A stretch of 64,000 bases of DNA from Streptomyces albireticuli (GTDB lineage Bacteria; Actinomycetota; Actinomycetes; Streptomycetales; Streptomycetaceae), in assembly GCF_002192455.1 (NCBI RefSeq), contig NZ_CP021744.1, positions 6,844,501 to 6,908,500 of the forward strand, given 5' to 3'. Position 1 is the stretch's first letter; each line of letters begins with the position of its first letter. The position numbers and the translations under genes were made by a program. Shown one piece after another: positions 8,613 through 18,200 of this stretch. The notes below the pieces were generated by a model. The model saw only the letters and a list, made by a program, of their open reading frames with translations. It did not search any database and was not told the DNA's origin.

Positions 8613-8894
8613 TCAGGTGTGTCCGGGGAGCGGGTGGGGTTGGTGGTGTGCCGTGGTGCAGCAGTCGGGGCACCAGTAGCCGTCGCCGTGGATGTAGGCC
8701 CAGCCGAGCTCCTTGATGTGGGGAGTGGCGGTGTGGGCGTGGTGGAGGAGATAGCCCCACAGATCGTCGTCGCGGGAGGGACCTGGGTCGGGGATCACGA
8801 GGTCGAAGGTGGTCCGGGCATCGCAGCCGCGGTGGTCGCAAGCCAGGTAGAACCGGACGGGCCCGGGGGTTTTCCCTGCGGTGGTCAAGCTCAT
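8613..8894 (-). CDS. small Cys/His-rich protein, probable zinc ribbon
   Basis: Unnamed small protein of 93 residues. Two cysteine pairs (CDHRGC near residue 20 and CPDCC near residue 75) with several histidines look like a treble-clef or ribbon zinc site. The middle (TTFDLVIPDPGPSRDDDLWGYLLHHA) is acidic. The ATG at 8894 lacks a strong ribosome site but follows by 4 nt the stop of a small upstream frame, so translational coupling is possible. Function unknown; a Streptomyces-type conserved hypothetical is likely. Confidence 0.6.
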   Translation of the reverse strand: MSLTTAGKTPGPVRFYLACDHRGCDARTTFDLVIPDPGPSRDDDLWGYLLHHAHTATPHIKELGWAYIHGDGYWCPDCCTTAHHQPHPLPGHT

Positions 8895-8898
8895 GCGG

Positions 8899-9051
8899 TC
8901 AACTCTCGGGGCACTTCCCGGGCGGCAGGGGGGTGATCGGGGAAACTCTCCCCCGCACCGGTGATGCGAGGTGTGAGCGGGGTGCCGGACGGGTAGCCCC
9001 ATTCGTCCCGGTGCGTGCGGTACGGGGGGTACGGACGGTTTGGTTGGCCAT
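8899..9051 (-). CDS. possible 50-residue leader peptide ORF
   Basis: ATG at 9051 with GGAAGG 5 nt upstream opens a 50-residue basic, Thr/Pro/Arg-rich frame (starting MANQTVRTPRTARTG) that ends 4 nt before the start of the zinc-site gene. The good ribosome site and tight spacing are the only support. The composition is that expected of random GC-rich DNA. No family recognised. Confidence 0.3.
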   Translation of the reverse strand: MANQTVRTPRTARTGTNGATRPAPRSHLASPVRGRVSPITPLPPGKCPES

Positions 9052-9091
9052 ATCGCCTTCCAGCGACCTGAACTGACGAGAGGTCATCTGT

Positions 9092-10393
9092 TCAGTCGGC
9101 GAGGACGAGGTCGCCGTCGAGGGGGACCTGCGGGAGGCGGTTGTTGCTCACCACCGCGAGCCGGTGGCCGTCCCCGGTGGGCTGCCACTGGCCGCCGGCG
9201 AGCGGCAGCAGGGCGATGCCGGGGGCGGGGCCGGTGGTGAAGTCCAGGTCCCCGGCGACGGTGGAGAGCTTGGTGCGGCCGAGGGCCTCGGCCACCGCGC
9301 GCCGGTCGGTGGGGTCCGCCGCGGTGCCCAGGGCGTGCGCGGCGACCTCCAGCAGGGCGTGGGCCAGGCCGAGCGGCTGGAGCCAGGGGCGGCCGGTCGC
9401 CGACCGGTAGGCGTCGGCGAGCTGGGCGGCGGTGCTGCCGTCCAGGGAGGAGCGGTAGGGGTGGCGGGGCGTCCAGTAGACGAGTGTGGCCACTTGATCG
9501 GAGGGAGCCGGAGGGACTGGAGGGACCGAGGGTGCCGGGTGGCCCGAGGGAGGTTCCGGGGGCACGGCGCGGGGTGCCGGGGCCGCCCGGCGCGTATCGG
9601 GTGGGTAGGCGAGCCAGCGGGAACAGGTCACCAGCCGGGGCCGCAGCCCCGCGGCGTGCGCCCGGCGGAGGAAGAGGGTGAGATCGGCGCCGGTCGCGGC
9701 GCTGGTGACGACGTCCGTCCCCGCGTCCTTGAACCGCCGGACGTGCTCCGCGAAGCCGCCGCCCGGCTCGGCGTAGCCGCCGGGGTCGACCAGCGTGTGG
9801 CCGCGGGCGGTCGCGGCGGGCGCGAAGCCGTGCCGGGGGTGGCGCAGGAGCCGCCCCTGCCGCCCGTCGTTCCACAGGCAGCCGACCGTCCGCGCGGCCC
9901 CGGCGTGCTCCCACATGTCGGCGAAGACGTCCGCGATGTCGTCCAGCCCCCACGCGAAGTGGTACGTCCAGCCCGGCGCCCGGCCCCGGCCGCCGCCCTG
10001 GGTGAGGACGTAGGCCTGCCAGGGGAAGGTGGTGGACAGGCAGGGCACTTCGAGGTCCTGGCAGGCGTCGGCCACGGCCGGCAGCACCTGGGTGCCGGCC
10101 ATGGTCACCACGATGCGGGCCCCCTCCCGCGCGACGAGTTCGGCGACCGCCCGGCGGGCCCGGCCGGGCTCGGAGCGGCTGTCGCGCACGGCGAGCCGCA
10201 GGGGGTACCGGCGGCCGTCGTGGGTGAGTCGGGTCAGGCGTGGAGCGAGGTGTTCCAGGGCGAAGGCGAGGGGGTGTCCCAGGCTGCCGAGCCGCCCGGT
10301 GAGCGGCACCACCGCCCCGATGCACAGTTCCTTCCCGCCGTGCGGTCCACCCGCCCCGACGCACAGTCCGTCCTTGTCGCGCGGTCCACCCAT
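9092..10393 (-). CDS. type 1 periplasmic-binding-fold ligand-binding protein without signal peptide
   Basis: Leu/Ile/Val-binding or AmiC-like protein of about 433 residues. The family opening IGAVVPLTGRLGSLGHPLAFALEHL, the block VRDSRSEPGRARRAVAELVAREGARIVVTMAGTQVLPAVADAC and the later GLDDIADVFADMWEHAG are typical of PBP type 1 domains. Unlike transport-associated members, I see no signal peptide or lipobox between the ATG (10393, with GGGAGG 9 nt upstream) and the domain. It may therefore be a cytosolic sensor, as AmiC is, or a truncated lipoprotein. No permease or ATPase genes adjoin it. A link with the GS-like/amidohydrolase operon downstream is conceivable. Confidence 0.72.
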   Translation of the reverse strand: MGGPRDKDGLCVGAGGPHGGKELCIGAVVPLTGRLGSLGHPLAFALEHLAPRLTRLTHDGRRYPLRLAVRDSRSEPGRARRAVAELVAREGARIVVTMAGTQVLPAVADACQDLEVPCLSTTFPWQAYVLTQGGGRGRAPGWTYHFAWGLDDIADVFADMWEHAGAARTVGCLWNDGRQGRLLRHPRHGFAPAATARGHTLVDPGGYAEPGGGFAEHVRRFKDAGTDVVTSAATGADLTLFLRRAHAAGLRPRLVTCSRWLAYPPDTRRAAPAPRAVPPEPPSGHPAPSVPPVPPAPSDQVATLVYWTPRHPYRSSLDGSTAAQLADAYRSATGRPWLQPLGLAHALLEVAAHALGTAADPTDRRAVAEALGRTKLSTVAGDLDFTTGPAPGIALLPLAGGQWQPTGDGHRLAVVSNNRLPQVPLDGDLVLAD

Positions 10394-10671
10394 GGGCGTC
10401 AACCTCCCGGTGCCGTAACCTTTTTGCGGTCAGGGTCCACCATGCGGAGGCCGTCGCGCGGGCGCCGGGCGAGACCTTGCTCGTACGAGTGACGGGCGCC
10501 GGGAGCCGTGGGACGCGTGGTCACCGAGGGCCGCTCCGGCGGGCCGATTCCACCGGCGCGACGGCCCGACCGGCCGTCGGCGGCGGCCTGGAGGAGGCGC
10601 GGGGACGGACGCGGGCGCCCCGGGCCGCCGCGGCCCAGGACGCCCGTCCGCCCGAGAAGGGGTCCGCCGGT

Positions 10672-11118
10672 TCAGCCGGCGGTCGCGTACACCCGGGACG
10701 CGAACTCGGCGATCTGCTCGTCGGTGAGGTTCTTCGCGAGGTCCGCTTCCGTGATCATGCCGCACAAGCGGTGCCCGTTCCGGACGTCGATCACCGGCAG
10801 GCGCTTGATCTGGTGCCGTTCCATGGTCTCCAGGGCCTCGTTCGCGTCGGCCTCGGCGTCCACCCAGTGCAGCGCGCCGGCCAGCTCGCCCGCCTGCACC
10901 CCGGACGCGTCGCGGCCCTCCGCCACGCACTGTACGACGATGTCGCGGTCGGTGACGACGCCTTTGAGGCGCTGGTCGTCCCCGCAGATGGGCAGGCAGC
11001 CGACCTTGAGGTCGCGCATCATCCGCGACGCGTCGAGCAGCGACTCGTGCTCGCCGACGCACTGCACGCCCTTGGTGGACATGATGTCGCGGGCCATGAG
11101 CTTCTTCCGCGTAGCCAT
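10672..11118 (-). CDS. two-CBS-domain protein
   Basis: Cytosolic protein of 148 residues made of two CBS motifs (about 10-65 and 78-135; for example DIMSTKGVQCVGEHESLLDA, GVVTDRDIVVQ, HQIKRLPVIDVRN and GMITEADLAKNL), which usually bind adenosyl nucleotides as a Bateman pair. There is no attached enzyme or channel domain. The ATG at 11118 has GGAG 7 nt upstream. Such stand-alone CBS proteins recur in Streptomyces, often linked to stress or dormancy. Its ligand is unknown. Confidence 0.88.
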   Translation of the reverse strand: MATRKKLMARDIMSTKGVQCVGEHESLLDASRMMRDLKVGCLPICGDDQRLKGVVTDRDIVVQCVAEGRDASGVQAGELAGALHWVDAEADANEALETMERHQIKRLPVIDVRNGHRLCGMITEADLAKNLTDEQIAEFASRVYATAG

Positions 11119-11217
11119 GATCGCTCCAGTCTTCCGTGCATGGGCTCCCGGTCCTCCTTCCATCGCAACACGGATGGAGCAGCCCCGCCACGCGCGCCCC
11201 GGGGCCGGGTGTCCCGG

Positions 11218-11979
11218 TCAGGCCAGGAGGCCGCGGAGCGCCTCGGTGATCGCCGTGACGGCGGCCGGATGGCTGAGGTGGTGGTGCTCCACGGGGAGGG
11301 CGCGGTGGGTGAGGGGGTGGCGCGCCATGGCCTGCCAGCGCCCGGCGGCGGCCGCCGGGATGATGGCGTCGTCGCGCGCGCTCCATACCGTGACGGGGTA
11401 GTCCAGCGGGCGGGGCGAGGGCCCGTAGTCGTACGCGTCGACGAGGGCGAGGTCGTGGCGCAGCGCGCGGAGGGCGGCCCGCCGGTCCCCGGGGCGGTCC
11501 TCGCGGGGGAGGGGGACGGCCAGCGCGCGGGCCAGGCCGGCGAGAGCGGCGTCGTCCATGGCCCGGGCACCCAGGTCGAGGCTCGCGTAGTCGGGAGGCG
11601 GAAGCGCGGCGGAGACGTGGAGGGCGAGGGCCGGGCGGCGGCGCCGGGCGAGCTGCCAGGCGGTCTCGTAGCCGACCGCGGCCCCCAGGCTGTGCCCGAA
11701 GACCACGAGCGGTTCCTGGACGTGGTGGGCGAGCCGCTCCGCGAGCGCCGTGCCGAGCAGGTCGCGGCTCGCAGCTGCTCCGGCGGCGGGCGAGGCCGGG
11801 TCACGGCCCGGGTACCGCGCGGCCAGCACCCGGATCGGGGGCGCGAGGTGACGCGGCCACAGCGCGAAGTCGCGGGCGCCGCCGCCCAGACCCGGCAGCA
11901 GGAGCACCGCCAGATCGGCACCCGCGCCCGCACCCTCCGGGGAAAGGTCCCACAGCAGGCCGTCGCCCAGCGCTCTCAT
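11218..11979 (-). CDS. type II thioesterase
   Basis: Alpha/beta-hydrolase of 253 residues of the PKS/NRPS editing thioesterase family, which releases stalled or wrong acyl groups from carrier proteins. Motifs: LLLPGLGGGARDFALWPRHL, the nucleophile elbow VVFGHSLGAAVGYE with Ser97, a catalytic-Asp region VTVWSARDDAIIP, and a C-terminal HHHLSHP carrying the His. The ATG at 11979 gives the usual family length. It is divergent from the type I PKS, which has no TE domain of its own; this protein is the obvious candidate for product release or editing there. Confidence 0.88.
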   Translation of the reverse strand: MRALGDGLLWDLSPEGAGAGADLAVLLLPGLGGGARDFALWPRHLAPPIRVLAARYPGRDPASPAAGAAASRDLLGTALAERLAHHVQEPLVVFGHSLGAAVGYETAWQLARRRRPALALHVSAALPPPDYASLDLGARAMDDAALAGLARALAVPLPREDRPGDRRAALRALRHDLALVDAYDYGPSPRPLDYPVTVWSARDDAIIPAAAAGRWQAMARHPLTHRALPVEHHHLSHPAAVTAITEALRGLLA

Positions 11980-12243
11980 GACCCCGCCCTCCTCACCACG
12001 GGACCGGCCGCCGTCCCGTCCTTCCTCGTTCTTCCTTGTCCTCGCCTCCCGAACCCCCGGCGGGCGGCTGATTACCGGGAACTCCTCCCGCTGTCCGAGG
12101 AATCCTTTCGCGTCGTATGAGCGGACAATCGGCCTTACCCGAGCGGCTGTCACTCTTTCGTGGCTACCGACGAGGGGCGCCGATTTCTCGCGGCGGGCAG
12201 GGAAGGCTTCTCGTGTCAGTCGGTGACAACGCGGGGGGCGTGC
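11980..12243. promoter_or_regulatory. divergent intergenic region between thioesterase and type I PKS
   Basis: These 264 bp must hold the promoters of both genes. I see no ARE-like palindrome and no copy of the tripartite element found in the type II cluster, which suggests that the type I PKS is regulated separately. Confidence 0.5.
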
Positions 12244-15200
12244 ATGGGCCGTTCGGCGGTCGGGAGCAGACGCGAGATCGCGATCACGGGCATCGGCTGC
12301 CGCCTCCCCGGCGGCCTCGACAGCCTGGACGCCCTGTGGTCCGCGCTCCTCCAGGGCCGGGACCTGGTCACGCGCATGCCCGCGGAGCGCTTCGACCCCG
12401 ACGCCTTCACCGACGCCGACCCGCGCCGGCCCGGCCGGACCTACACCACGGCGGCCGGTGTGCTCGACGACATCGCCGCCTTCGACGCCGAGTACTTCTC
12501 CCTCTCCCCGCGCGAAGCCGCCCGCATGGACCCGCAGCAGCGGCTGCTGCTGGAGCTGGCGGTGGAGGCCGTCGACGACGCCGGCCTCGACCCCGCCGCC
12601 CTGGCCGGCACCGACACGGGCGTATTCGTCGGGGTGTCCAACAACTCCTACGGGAACCTCCAGTTCAGCCGGCTGGAGACCGTCAACCGGCACACCATGA
12701 CCGGCATCGCGAGCGGCAACACCGCGGGCCGGCTGGCCCACGCCCTCGACCTGCGCGGCCCCGGCGTGGCCGTGGACACCGCCTGCTCCTCCAGCCTGGT
12801 CGCCCTCCACCAGGCGTGCGCCCACCTGGAAGCGGGCGGCGAGGCGGCGCTCGCCGCCGGCGTCAACATCCTCGTCGGACCCCATGAGTTCATCGGCTTC
12901 GCCAAGGCGTCCATGCTCTCGCCCACCGGCCGCTGCCGCGCCTTCTCCGCGGCCGCCGACGGCTTCGTGCGGGCCGAGGGCGGCGTCGTCCTCGTCCTCA
13001 GACCGCTCGCCCGTGCCCTCGCCGACGGCGACCGCGTCCACGCCGTGATCACCGCCACCGGCACCAACAGCGACGGCCGCACCCCCGGCCTCGCCCAGCC
13101 CAGCGCCCGGGCCCAGGCCGCGCTGCTGCGCCAGGTCTACGACCGGGCCGGTCTCGACCCCCGCGAGCTGCTCTACATGGAGGCCCACGGCACCGGGACG
13201 CCCGTGGGCGATCCGCTGGAGTGCGAGGCCGTCTCCGCGGCGCTGGCGGGGCGGCGGTCCCCCGGGCAGCCGCTGCCGATCGGCTCGGTCAAGACCAACC
13301 TCGGCCACCTGGAGTCCGCCTCCGGCCTCGCCGGCCTCCTCAAGGCCCTCCTCGTCCTGCGCCACCGGGTCGTCCCCGCGTCCCTCCACGGCCACCCGGC
13401 CAGCCCCGCCATCGACTTCACCCGCCTCCGGCTGACCCCGGTACTCGCCGCCACCCCCCTGGCCACGGCCTCCGGCGGACTGGCCGGCGTCAACTCCTTC
13501 GGCTTCGGCGGCGCCAACGCCCACGCCGTCCTCGCGCCCGCTCCCCAGCCCGCCGCACGGCCCGCCCCGCCGGCCGGGCCGCGCCCGGTCCTCGTGTCCG
13601 CCCGCACCCCCGCCGCCCTCACCCGGGCGGCCACGGCCCTGGCCGACCGGCTCGACCCCCCGAACGGGACCGGCCCCGGGGATGCGTGGGACTTCTACGA
13701 CACCGCCCACACCACCCTCACCCGCCGTGGCACCCACCCCTACCGCCTCGCCGTCCTGGCCCCCGACGCGCCCACCGCCGCCGCCCGGCTCCGCGCCCGC
13801 GCCGGCACCCCGCCCGCCCCCGCCCTCGCCCGCGGCGACATCGCGTTCGTCTACAGCGGCAACGGCGCCCAGTGGACCGGCATGGGACGCCGCCTGCTCG
13901 CCTCCTCACCCGCCTTCCGGGAAGCCGTCGAGGAGGCCGACGCCGCCCTGACGCCCCTGCTCGGCTGGTCCGTGCGCGACGAACTGGCCGCCGGGACGCC
14001 CGACCCGGCGCGCCAGGCGCTCACCCAGGTCGCCCAGCCCCTGCTGTTCACCGTCCAGACGGCCCTGACCGCCGCCCTCGCCGCACTCGGCGTACACCCG
14101 GAGGCGGTGGCGGGCCACAGCGTCGGCGAGATCGCCGCCGCCCACGCCTGCGGCGCCCTCGGCCTCGCCGCCGCGGCGCGGGTCGTCGCCCACCGCAGCA
14201 GCGCCCAGGCCCGTACGGCCGGCTCGGGCCGGATGGCGGCCGTGGGGCTCGCCCCCGACCGGGCGCGTGACGAACTGGTCCGTTACGAGGGACTGCTGGA
14301 GCTGGCCGCCGTCAACAGCCCGGCGGACGTCACGATCGCCGGGGACGAGGACGCCCTCGACGACCTCGCCCACACCCTGGCCGGGCGCGGGACCTTCTTC
14401 CGGGTGCTGGAGCTCGACCACGCCTTCCACACCTCCCGCATGGACCCCGTGGAGGACGACCTGCGCGCCGCCCTCGCCGGCCTGTGCCCCGAGCCCGGCC
14501 GGCTGCCCTTCGCGTCCACCGTCACCGGCACCCTCCACAAGGGGGAGGAGCTGACGGCGGACTACTGGTGGCGCAACGTCCGGCGGCCCGTGCTGCTGCC
14601 GGACGCCGTCCTGGCGCTGGCGGAAGCGGGCTGTGACGCCTTCGTCGAGATCGGCCCCCACCCCGTCCTCGCCTCCTACCTGCGCCGCACCCTCGCCACC
14701 GCGCGCCCGGACGCGCCCGCCGCCGTGGTGCCCACCCTCGCCCGGGACGCGGACGGCCCCGGCGCCCTCGAACAGACCGTCGCCGCACTGCTGACGGCGG
14801 GCGCCCGTACGGACACCGGCCCCCTTCTCCCGGTCCCGGGCCGGGTGCGGGACCTGCCCGCCTACCCGTGGCAGCGCGAACGCCACTGGCACGGCTCCCC
14901 GCGGTGGTTCCGGCGCGGCTGCGGCGACGGCCTGCACCACCACCCGCTCCTCGGCGAACGCACAGGCCACACCGACCCCTTGTGGCAGCTCCGCCTCGAC
15001 CCGTCCCGGCACGGCTGGCTCGCCGACCACGTCGTCGGCGGAGCCGTCGTCCTGCCCGCCGCGGCCTTCGCCGAGACGGCCCTCGCCGCGGGGGCCCTCC
15101 ACCACAACGCCCCCGTCCAACTGGAGGACCTGGCCGTCGAGCGCGCGCTCGTCCTGCCCTTCGACGACCCCGCCATGGACGTCCGCCTCCAGACCGCCCT

Positions 15201-18200
15201 CGACCCGGCCGACGGCACCGTACGCCTCTCCAGCCGCGACGGCACCGGACCCTGGCGCCCGCACGCCCGCGGGGCCGTGCGCCGCCTGCTGCGCGAACGC
15301 CCCGGCGCCGAGGACGTCCAAGCCCTGCGCGCCCGCCTCACGGAGACCTGGGCGGGCCCCGACTGCTACGCGGCGGCGGCCCGCGCCGGCCTCGCCTACG
15401 GGCCCGCCTTCACCGTCCTCACCCACCTGCACACCGGGGACGGCGAGGTCCTGGCCCGCTACGCCCTGCCCGCTCCGGCGGGGCGGCCCGCCACGTCGGA
15501 CACGGACGAAACAGGCCGCACCGGGCCCGGGGACGGCACCGGGGGCCACCTCCTCCACCCCGCCGTCCTCGACGGCCTCCTCCAGGCCGGACTCCCGCTG
15601 CTCGCCCGTGCCGGTGACAGCGCCGCCGGCACGCCGTACCTGCCCGTGGCGATCGAGGCCCTGCGCGTATGGGACGAGGCCCCTGCCGAAGGCTGGGCGC
15701 ACGTACGGGAGCGCGAGGCCACCCGGCACGAAGTCCGCTGGGACGTCCGCCTCCTCGACGACCGGGGCCGGGTCGTAGCCGAGGCCGACGGCTGCCGCCT
15801 GCGCCGCTTCGACACCGGCCGGGCGGCTCCGGCGCGCCTCGCCATGACCCTGCGCGCCGCACCCCGGGACCCCGGCCCGGACCTCCTCCCCGCACCCCGC
15901 CTGCCCGCACCCCGCCTGCCCGCTCCCCGCGAGCTCGCCCGCGCGGCCGTCCGGGCACCCCTGCCCGCCTGGGACGCCGGGCGGTACGCGCACGCGGCCC
16001 GGCTCAGCGAGGAGCTGAGCGCCCACTTCACCCTCCGGGCCGCCCACACCCTCGCCCCGGACGCCGCCGCGTACACCCCCGACAGCCTGGTCGCCGCCGG
16101 AGCCCTCCCCGGCCACCGGCGCCTGCTGCGCGCACTCCTCGGCCAGGCCGAGCGCGCGGGCCTCGCCCGCCGCACCGCCGACGGGGCATGGGCACCGACC
16201 GGGCCCGCCGACCCCGCCCAGGTCCTGTCCCACTTGTTCCGCGCCGCGCCGGGCTACGCCACGGAGACGGTCCTGCACAGCCGGTGCGGCACCCGGCTGG
16301 CCGAGGTGCTCCTCGGCCGGACCGACCCCATGGCCCTGCTCTTCGCCGACGCCGAACGCCACTGGGTGGAGAACCTGTTCTCCGTCACCGGCGTCACCCG
16401 CTACTGCAACGCCCTGGCCGTCGCCCTCGTCCGCGAGACCGTGCGGCACTGGCCGGCCGGCCGCCCCTTACGCGTCCTGGAGGCCGGCGGCGGCACCGGG
16501 GCCCTGACCGCGGCCCTTCTCGACGTCCTGCCGGCCGACCGCGCCCACTACACCTTCACCGACGTCTCCGAGGCGTTCTTCCCGCGCGCCCGGCACCGCT
16601 TCACCGGCCACGACCACCTCGCCTACCGCACCCTCGACCTCGACAGGGACCTCCAGCGGCAGGGCTTCACCGCCCGGGCGTTCGACCTCGTCGTCGCCGG
16701 AAACGTCCTGCACGCCACCACGGACCTCCGCGCGACCCTCACCCGGGTCGCGGGCCTGCTCGACGACGGCGGTCAGCTCCTGGCCGTCGAGACGCACAAC
16801 CCCGACCGGCTCATGCCGTACTTCGGCCTGCTGCGGAGCTTCTGGAACGACGGCGACCTCGATCTGCGCCCGGACTCACCGCTCCTGGGACACGACCGGT
16901 GGCCGGAGCTGCTCACCGCCCACGGCTTCGACGAGACGGCACAGCTCGGCGCGGACCAGGCGGGCGGCGACTACTCCGTCCTCCTGGCCCGGCGGGGACC
17001 GGGCGCGGACACGGCCGTACGAGGGGCGGGAACGGCTGTTCCGGACGGCCGGGCCGCGCGGGAGGTGCCGGCAGTTCCGGTCGCCCTGAAGGATCTGACC
17101 GCTCCGGCCGTTCCGGATGCCCTGGAGACCCCGGCCGTCCCCGAAAAGCAGGAAGCCCCGGAAGCCTTGGGCGCCCCTGACGTCCTGGATACCCCGGCCG
17201 TCCCCCAAACGCGGGACACCCCGGAAGGCCTCGACGCCCCGGGCGCCCCGGCCGCCCTCGACGGGCGGTCCGCGCCCGGCGCACCGGCCGAGCGCGTCGC
17301 CCCGGGCCACGCCACGTCCTGGATCCTCGTCACCGAACACCCCGGCCCGGCCGACCCGTTCGCCCGTACCCTGGCGGATGCCCTGCGCGCGGCCGCCGCC
17401 GGCAGCCCCGTCACCGTCGTGGGCGCCACCACCGACCCCGCCGTGTGGACGTCCCGGCTCCGCTCCGACGAGGACCGGCCCGCCGTCGTCCTGCTGGCGA
17501 CCGAGGACGACCCCGACCCCGCCCCCGGCCCCGTTCACGGCCGGGGCGACGACCCCGGTGACGGCCGGGCCGCCCTGACGCGGGCCGTCACCCGCACCGC
17601 CGTGCTGCGCGCCCTCGCACAGGCCTGCGCGGGGCTGCCCCGGGGCTCCGCCCCCGAGCTGTGGCTGCTCACCCATCCCTCGGGCGCCCTGCCGGCACCG
17701 GAGCCCGGCGCGCCCCTGAGGCCGCACGGCGCCGTCCCCTGGGCCGTGGCCCGTACGCTCGCCAACGAGCAGCCCCGGCTCACCGTCCGACGGCTCTCCT
17801 ACGAGCCGGGCCCGACGCCCGCGCACGATGCCCGCAGGCTGGTCCGCGAACTGCTCGCCCCGACGGAGGACGACGAGACCGTCCTCACGTCCGCCGGGCG
17901 GTTCGTCCCCCGGCTGCGGGAGCTCCCCGCCGTCACCGCCCCGGCCGGTGACCGCCCCTACCGGCTGCGCCTGCGCCGCCCGGGAAGCGGGTTCACCCTG
18001 GACTGGGTGCCCGCCGCCCCGCCCGCCCCCGGACCCGGGCAGGTGACCGTCGAGGTGCGAGCGGCCGGTCTCAACTACCGCGACGTCATGCTGGCCGCCG
18101 GCTCGCTGCCGCCCGGCGCGGAGAGCCCCGTCCCCGGGGAGCACAGCCTCGGCCTGGAGTGCGCGGGCGTCGTCACCGCCGTCGGCGAGGGCACGTCCCG

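Noticed and set aside
11980..13737. Long leftward open frame running from the thioesterase into the PKS KS region
   Set aside because: It is antisense to clear KS coding sequence; the thioesterase start at 11979 gives the normal family length.
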